A stretch of DNA of 64,000 nucleotides from Orbaceae bacterium lpD01. Its GTDB lineage: Bacteria > Pseudomonadota > Gammaproteobacteria > Enterobacterales > Orbaceae. The stretch spans positions 2,171,195 to 2,235,194 of the forward strand of contig CP133959.1 of NCBI GenBank assembly GCA_036251705.1. The letters run 5' to 3'. The notes beneath the pieces are model-generated. The model did not search any database, was not told the DNA's origin, and saw nothing but the letters and a program-made list of their open reading frames with translations. Both the position numbers and the translations under genes were made by a program. How positions within the stretch are numbered: position 1 is the stretch's first letter; every line of letters begins with the position of its first letter. Positions 59,462 to 64,000 of the stretch are shown one piece after another.

Positions 59462-60112
59462 TTAAATCGCCCGATCAAGAAATAGAGGAATATGCGTTAA
59501 TTTAGACATCTCCTGCATATATGCAGTGACTTTCGGAGGGAAAGATAGCCCTTTGACTATCGACAAGTTTCTTAATAAGGGAAACAGGCAGATATCATCG
59601 ATCGAGAGCTCACCATTACATGCTTTAGGCGATTTTATCTCTTTTTCAATCTGCGCTAAAATCGGGGTAATATGTTTGAGTAGTACCGGCGTATCCTCGA
59701 TACACTGTTGAAAATCTCCCTGTGTCTGTTGCTTTTTGTCACTAAAATAGTCGCGCGCAGAGGCTGTCGCAAACTCAGGTAAAGCAGTGCGAACAAAACG
59801 TGGCGAACAGAGTTTGCGAAATGCATCATTATCTAACTGATGGATAAGTGCCGTCATTTTAGTCAAAAGCGCACCGGTCAATACCGGTTGTCCATTATGA
59901 TTATCAACGTATTTGACAATATCCAGACTTTCCGGCATAAATTGACCGTCGTCTTTGTGTAAAATAGGCACCATTTTTTTACCGACCATTGAAATCGGGG
60001 TCTTTTCATCATCATTCAATAAAAACTGCAAATCAATATCAATCTGTTTTAAACCAAAAATCATCCGCGCCCTTGTGCAGTAAGGGCAGTGATCATAAAC
60101 ATAGAGTCTCAT
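59462..60112 (-). CDS. grxB: glutaredoxin 2
   Basis: GST-like glutaredoxin that reduces glutathione-mixed disulfides. The 216 residues have the active site CPYC at 9-12 (YDHCPYCTRARM), VGKKMVPILHKDDGQFMPESLDIV, and the helical C-terminal domain. AGGAGAG lies before the ATG. Confidence 0.94.
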   Translation of the reverse strand: MRLYVYDHCPYCTRARMIFGLKQIDIDLQFLLNDDEKTPISMVGKKMVPILHKDDGQFMPESLDIVKYVDNHNGQPVLTGALLTKMTALIHQLDNDAFRKLCSPRFVRTALPEFATASARDYFSDKKQQTQGDFQQCIEDTPVLLKHITPILAQIEKEIKSPKACNGELSIDDICLFPLLRNLSIVKGLSFPPKVTAYMQEMSKLTHIPLFLDRAI

Positions 60113-60170
60113 GAAGGTCTCTCCTTTTCTTATTAATAATCATCAACTACACATCAAATCGACGCGTCAA

Positions 60171-60786
60171 TCACCAACGTTCAATTCGCGCCAACAGCAA
60201 AGCAATAGCCATAAATACGGCCAGTAGTATCATCATATTCAGTAACATCTGCGGATACCCAATCCGCAAAGGATTGATGAATGGATAGGGGTAACGTTCA
60301 ATCAGCTGTCCACGAACAACAATATAAATACCATAGCCCAATGGAGGCAATAAAGAATATAACAGGGTTTTTCTATCAATCCGAGGGTAAGGCCCCCCAC
60401 ACAAGCCAACTTAAAATACCGATAATGGGCACCACAAGATGGAGAAGTTCGTTCGTCATACACAGTTCAAAAGTTGGCGGATGATGAATAGACCGAAGCA
60501 CTCCATTGTAAACAATCATCGTAATGATGATGCCAACTAAAGCATCCAACCGAATAATACGAAATAGCCGACTATCATAATGAGGCTTAAATAACAGTAC
60601 TAAACTACTTATGGCCAACAGTAAATTAGCAAGGACCGTGAAGAAACTATAATAGAATATCACTCTTCCCCAGGCAGAAACAGGCTGCCACGGGCGAGTT
60701 TGTGCCGACCAATAAAGGACGGTTTTATAACTGAGCGCATAAAAAACGGCCAACACAATCAACAACTGACACAATCGATTCATCAT
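60171..60786 (-). pseudogene. Pr6Pr-family membrane protein gene broken by one extra G in a G6 tract
   Basis: Two frames together make one membrane protein. The first (60786 to 60376, 136 codons) has four membrane segments and ends with LSWLVWGALPSD. The second (to 60171) continues YPYPFINPLRIGYPQMLLNMM in the next frame. The join falls at a run of six G on the minus strand (C6 at 60393-60398). With five G the sequence reads WLVWGPYPRID and one 204-residue frame is restored. It may be a true mutation, a slipped-strand switch or a sequencing error. Function of the family is unknown. Confidence 0.8.
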
Positions 60787-60950
60787 GAAGAGATAGAAAC
60801 TAAGCGCTGAAAAATGTCATAAGTACCTATCATCATTTATTTTATCCACTTGCTTAATTATTTCGTTAACCATCAAGACTCACGACTCTTTTCCATAGCG
60901 GACAAGCAACAGATATTGGCTACGGAAAGAGACCGTTTATCATTTATTCG

Positions 60951-61460
60951 CTATAGCGCCTTAACCGCATTGAGAACACGAGTATAATCAGGCTCATGGC
61001 TGACTTCATCGACATATTCAAGATAGACTATCTTACCTTGCTGATTGATAACAAATACTGCACGGCTCAATAATCTTAAGGCTTCAATCACCAGACCATA
61101 TTTTAAACCAAAATCAAGATCTTTATGATCGGAGGTGACTTTAATCGCATCTATCCCATCGGCAGCACAATAACGAGAGAGAGCAAAAGGTAAGTCGGCA
61201 CTTACCGATAAAATCGCCACATTGGTAAACTTAGCTGCTTCACTATTAAAGCGGTGCAGCTGTGCACTACAGACTGAGGTATCTACCGAGGGTACTGCAT
61301 TAATAATAACAATTTTACCTGAAAAATCGGATAATTTAACCGCCGAGAAATCCAGATCTTGTACTGTAAAATCAGGGGCTTTATCGCCGACTTTAAGCTT
61401 TTTACCTAACAACGTAATCGGGTTACCCTTCATTGTTACTTCACCGGTTCTTTTTTCCAT
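60951..61460 (-). CDS. tpx: thiol peroxidase, atypical 2-Cys peroxiredoxin
   Basis: Reduces peroxides using thioredoxin. The 169 residues have the peroxidatic Cys64 in PSVDTSVCSAQ and the resolving Cys98 in SRYCAADG, with SADLPFALSR typical of Tpx. AGGAG lies before the ATG. It is monocistronic by spacing. Confidence 0.94.
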   Translation of the reverse strand: MEKRTGEVTMKGNPITLLGKKLKVGDKAPDFTVQDLDFSAVKLSDFSGKIVIINAVPSVDTSVCSAQLHRFNSEAAKFTNVAILSVSADLPFALSRYCAADGIDAIKVTSDHKDLDFGLKYGLVIEALRLLSRAVFVINQQGKIVYLEYVDEVSHEPDYTRVLNAVKAL

Positions 61461-61607
61461 AAATGTCTCCTGAATGAATAAAATTTAACTTAAACATTAT
61501 TTATCATAATGAAAGAGATAACTATCTCAGCATAAAACGGTAGCCCATATTTACCTATTTCTATTTAACAATATCAGCGATAGCTAGAATACGTTTTTAA
61601 TTAACAT

Positions 61608-62054
61608 TCACTGTTTAATCAAGGCATAAGGTTGCTTATTTTCATCGAGTATCCATTGATTATTCTCATCGACCGCCAATAAACGATTCTCTGCCACAAA
61701 AAGCGGTAACCAAACATGGCCATCTTTATCTTGTAGATAAATAACATTGCCCTGATCATGCCAGGAATAATGACCTGACCTCTCAGCATCCCCGATTTGG
61801 AGTGTATAAGTCTCTTCATCAAGCGTTAATTTGAGTGTTAACTGCTGACCATCAACCGGTAAAGTGCCTACATAGGTTCCCATATAGTCTAATGCGATTT
61901 GCGCACTATGATCACTATTAGATAGTTCGCTGCCCACCGCTGTTTTTGATGCATCGGATGTGATTGCTTGATTTGATTGATTTGATTGATTTGATTGATG
62001 ATCACAGCCGAATAATACGAATGAGATCAGAAAAATAGATAAATATTTAGACAT
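61608..62054 (-). CDS. NlpE-like N-terminal-domain lipoprotein
   Basis: 148 residues with a lipobox ending at FVLFGC (Cys17), a Ser/Asn/Gln-rich spacer and a small beta domain: YMGTYVGTLPVDGQQLTLKL, TYTLQIGDAERSGHYSW, VWLPLFVAENRLLAVDE. This resembles the NlpE N-terminal domain (copper and surface sensing), but the CxxC of NlpE is absent and so is the C-terminal domain. The spacer contains three copies of a 9-base repeat (61972-61998) encoding Ser-Asn-Gln. Confidence 0.72.
   Translation of the reverse strand: MSKYLSIFLISFVLFGCDHQSNQSNQSNQAITSDASKTAVGSELSNSDHSAQIALDYMGTYVGTLPVDGQQLTLKLTLDEETYTLQIGDAERSGHYSWHDQGNVIYLQDKDGHVWLPLFVAENRLLAVDENNQWILDENKQPYALIKQ
61972..61998. repeat. three tandem copies of TTTGATTGA
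   Basis: Exact 9-base repeat inside the lipoprotein gene, coding Gln-Ser-Asn units right after the lipobox. As the unit is three codons, copy changes alter only tether length and do not shift the frame. Confidence 0.9.
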
Positions 62055-62273
62055 TATTTCTACCTTAATTGTTAATTACTATAAGTCTACTGATTATTGT
62101 TCTCATCTTTGCTGAGTCGATATCCAGCGTTCAATACGAGGCGTTGACAACCAGCTGAGTGCTAAAATATCAGTAGCAAAATTCTGTAGTACAAGTTGAA
62201 CAATATAAGTTGAGTCCAATAGTTAATAGTCAGTATTGACTAAATTAATCAACCACTGACTCGATAGGCTATT

Positions 62274-62942
62274 TTAGCCTATTTTATCTACTGCTGTGAG
62301 TATCACTTTTTTCGGCTTACTTTTTTGAGAAAGGACTAAGCAGACCACAATTAACAATAAAAAGACCAAACCTGAGATAACAAATGTGATATACACGTGC
62401 TGAACAAGCATAAAATAGTAAGCAAACGAATATAAAACTAATAGACTTAAGGTATAGATTAAACCCAGTGACAATGTATTTAATGAGTGAAATAGATAGA
62501 GTAGAAAAATAAGTAAAGCGATCGTGACGCAGGAAAAATAGGCGACCTTAAAACTTAACGATAATGTTGATAGCGATAATAACAACAGATAGAAGACAAC
62601 CAGCCCAGCGCCAATCAATAGATATTTAGAAAAAACCAGATTATAGCCCTTGATAAGATCTAGCAGCAGTAAAAAGCCTAAACTCAAGCCAATAAACACA
62701 CTCGCATTGTCAATCATCGTGAAACTAGACTGGTAGTAAGCCAATTTTTCAGCCGGACGCGTATCAATAATTGTGCGGCTTTGGGCTGTTTTATGCTCTG
62801 GACTAAAAAGTGTAATGGTTAATGAATCATGAATGAGGTTATTTTGCGTATAGTTTTTAATAAAACTAATCGGTAACTGCAAGAGTAACAGCATCAATAA
62901 AACCATTATCAATTTTGCTAATAGGATGACTTTATTTTCCAT
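62274..62942 (-). CDS. creD: shortened CreD-like inner-membrane protein
   Basis: 222 residues against about 450 in E. coli CreD. There is an N-terminal membrane helix (LIMVLLMLLLLQLPISFI), a periplasmic part of only about 50 residues, and then the C-terminal CreD membrane bundle (NASVFIGLSLGFLLLLDLI, YLLIGAGLVVFYLLLLSLS and four more helices). Nearly all of the large periplasmic domain is gone, but the frame is open from a normal ATG to a stop. CreD is linked to CreBC and beta-lactam responses; no creBC genes are nearby. A small inverted repeat (62264-62282) overlaps the stop. Confidence 0.78.
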   Translation of the reverse strand: MENKVILLAKLIMVLLMLLLLQLPISFIKNYTQNNLIHDSLTITLFSPEHKTAQSRTIIDTRPAEKLAYYQSSFTMIDNASVFIGLSLGFLLLLDLIKGYNLVFSKYLLIGAGLVVFYLLLLSLSTLSLSFKVAYFSCVTIALLIFLLYLFHSLNTLSLGLIYTLSLLVLYSFAYYFMLVQHVYITFVISGLVFLLLIVVCLVLSQKSKPKKVILTAVDKIG

Positions 62943-63162
62943 TATTTCCCCAAACGCTTATATTATCTTAAGAATCAGCGTGATTTATAACTTAATTTTT
63001 ACTTCATATAATGACAAATTTAATGCCGCGTATTATATTTAACATCTTATATATGATTAATGAGCTTATCCATTATATTCGATTTAAATAAAATTTCATT
63101 TTATTCCTTAGTAATATAGCGGTTTCTGGCTTTTTTATAAAAAAACAAAAAGGAATATTTTT

Positions 63163-64000
63163 ATGGTGTGGAAATTTTCTGATAGAGCACTGGCATTAAA
63201 AAGCTCTACCATTCGAGAAATTTTAAAGATAATTGAGCAACCTGATATGATCTCATTTGCTGGCGGCTTACCCTCTTCAAACACCTTTCCAGTTGAAGAG
63301 ATAAAACAAGCCACAGATCTTATCATGAGTAGCGATGAAGCGTTTAGTGCATTACAATATGGCCCAACAGAAGGGATCGCCCCACTACGAAAATGGTTAG
63401 CCGAATATCTTTCAAGCCGCGATAACACCACTATTACGCCGAATCAAATTATGATTGTGACCGGTTCACAGCAGGCGCTCGATTTAATCGGTAAAGCCTT
63501 AATCAATAAGGGGAGCAAGGTTTTAGTTGAGACCCCAACTTACTTAGGTGGTTTACAATCTTTTACGCAATATGAGCCAGAATATATCTCTGTTGATAGT
63601 GATGAAAAAGGCTTATTGGTTGAATCGTTAACCGATGAGATAGCGAGTCAAGCTAGCTTCATGTATGTGATTCCAAACTTTCAAAATCCAACTGGCCGCC
63701 GTTTACCGCTTGAAAGACGCCAACAGTTGGCCGAAAAAGCCAAACGCACCAATCTGATCTTAGTCGAAGATGACCCTTATGGTGAACTTGATTATCAAGG
63801 ACATCGCCTGGCCGGTTTATATACCATGGCGCCAGATAATACGATCTATCTAGGCTCTTTCTCAAAAATTTTAGCACCAGGTTTACGTCTTGGTTATATT
63901 GTGGCAAATGAGGTTTTCATTGATAAACTGGTTCAATTAAAACAGTCTGCCGATCTGCATACGCCAAGCCTTACACAACGTATTGCTTATCACGTCATTA
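63163..64000 (+). CDS. PLP-dependent class I aminotransferase (MocR/LysN-type), 3' end outside window
   Basis: The frame is open from the ATG at 63163 (AAAAAGGAAT upstream) to the window end, about 279 codons. It contains ISFAGGLPSSNTFP, LQYGPTEGIAPLRKWL, VTGSQQALDLIGKALI, PNFQNPTGRRLP, EDDPYGELDY and the PLP lysine in LGSFSKILAPGLRLGY. This is the subgroup of 2-aminoadipate or aromatic aminotransferases. The exact substrate cannot be told from sequence. It lies divergent from creD with a 220-base AT-rich gap. Confidence 0.93.
   Translation, partial: MVWKFSDRALALKSSTIREILKIIEQPDMISFAGGLPSSNTFPVEEIKQATDLIMSSDEAFSALQYGPTEGIAPLRKWLAEYLSSRDNTTITPNQIMIVTGSQQALDLIGKALINKGSKVLVETPTYLGGLQSFTQYEPEYISVDSDEKGLLVESLTDEIASQASFMYVIPNFQNPTGRRLPLERRQQLAEKAKRTNLILVEDDPYGELDYQGHRLAGLYTMAPDNTIYLGSFSKILAPGLRLGYIVANEVFIDKLVQLKQSADLHTPSLTQRIAYHVI

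Overview
The window is about 64 kb of a low-GC gammaproteobacterial chromosome. Most core proteins look like enterobacterial orthologues (MurI, BtuB, MetK, Gor, SrlAEBDMR, NagK, IspD/IspF, TusE), and the btuB-murI-rrn order matches that near E. coli rrnB. AT-rich spacers and 16S features make an insect-gut Orbaceae-type organism my best guess, but this is inference and not a species call.

Layout. 1-710: 3' end of ppc (+). 949-6055: one rRNA operon on the minus strand (16S, tRNA-Ile, tRNA-Ala, 23S, 5S), with its promoter and boxA elements. 6401-9035: murI and btuB (-), with a cobalamin riboswitch ahead of btuB. 9512-14903: cobO, metK, sprT, a membrane protein, rlmJ and gor (+). 15248-19457: a complete sorbitol PTS operon srlA-E-B-D-M-R (+). 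19462-26032: recD, nagK, pcm, truD, ispF, ispD, ftsB and tusE (-). 26209-26296: tRNA-Ser(UGA).

The accessory part is 26878-54701, all on the minus strand. In transcription order it holds tpsA4-tpsB2 (two-partner secretion), then 15 tightly packed genes. These are a holo-ACP synthase, ketoreductase, dehydratase, ACP, GcvT-like folate protein, a fused ketosynthase plus chain-length-factor-like protein, a ketosynthase with a changed active site, a degenerate ketosynthase, an ABC ATPase, a periplasmic helical protein, a LolC/E-type (FtsX) permease, a LolA-like carrier, an outer-membrane barrel, a malonyl transacylase and a polytopic membrane protein. After them come three short tandem tpsA genes (A3, A2, A1) and tpsB1. 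There is a set for building an acyl chain by KS/KR/DH cycles with no visible enoyl reductase, so a polyene-like chain is the simplest guess. There is also a dedicated Lol-like export route, and two TpsB exoprotein transporters flank everything. The first biosynthetic gene starts 16 bases after tpsB2. I consider this coupling the most interesting system in the window. All four tpsA genes have near-consensus sigma70 promoters with long leaders, and three of the leaders share two conserved boxes.

The right end (55372-64000) is ordinary chromosome: nfsB (+), doxX and ygiD (-) with a divergent lysR, endA (+), grxB, a frameshifted Pr6Pr-family membrane gene, tpx, an NlpE-like lipoprotein, a shortened creD (all -), and the start of a class I aminotransferase that runs off the end (+).
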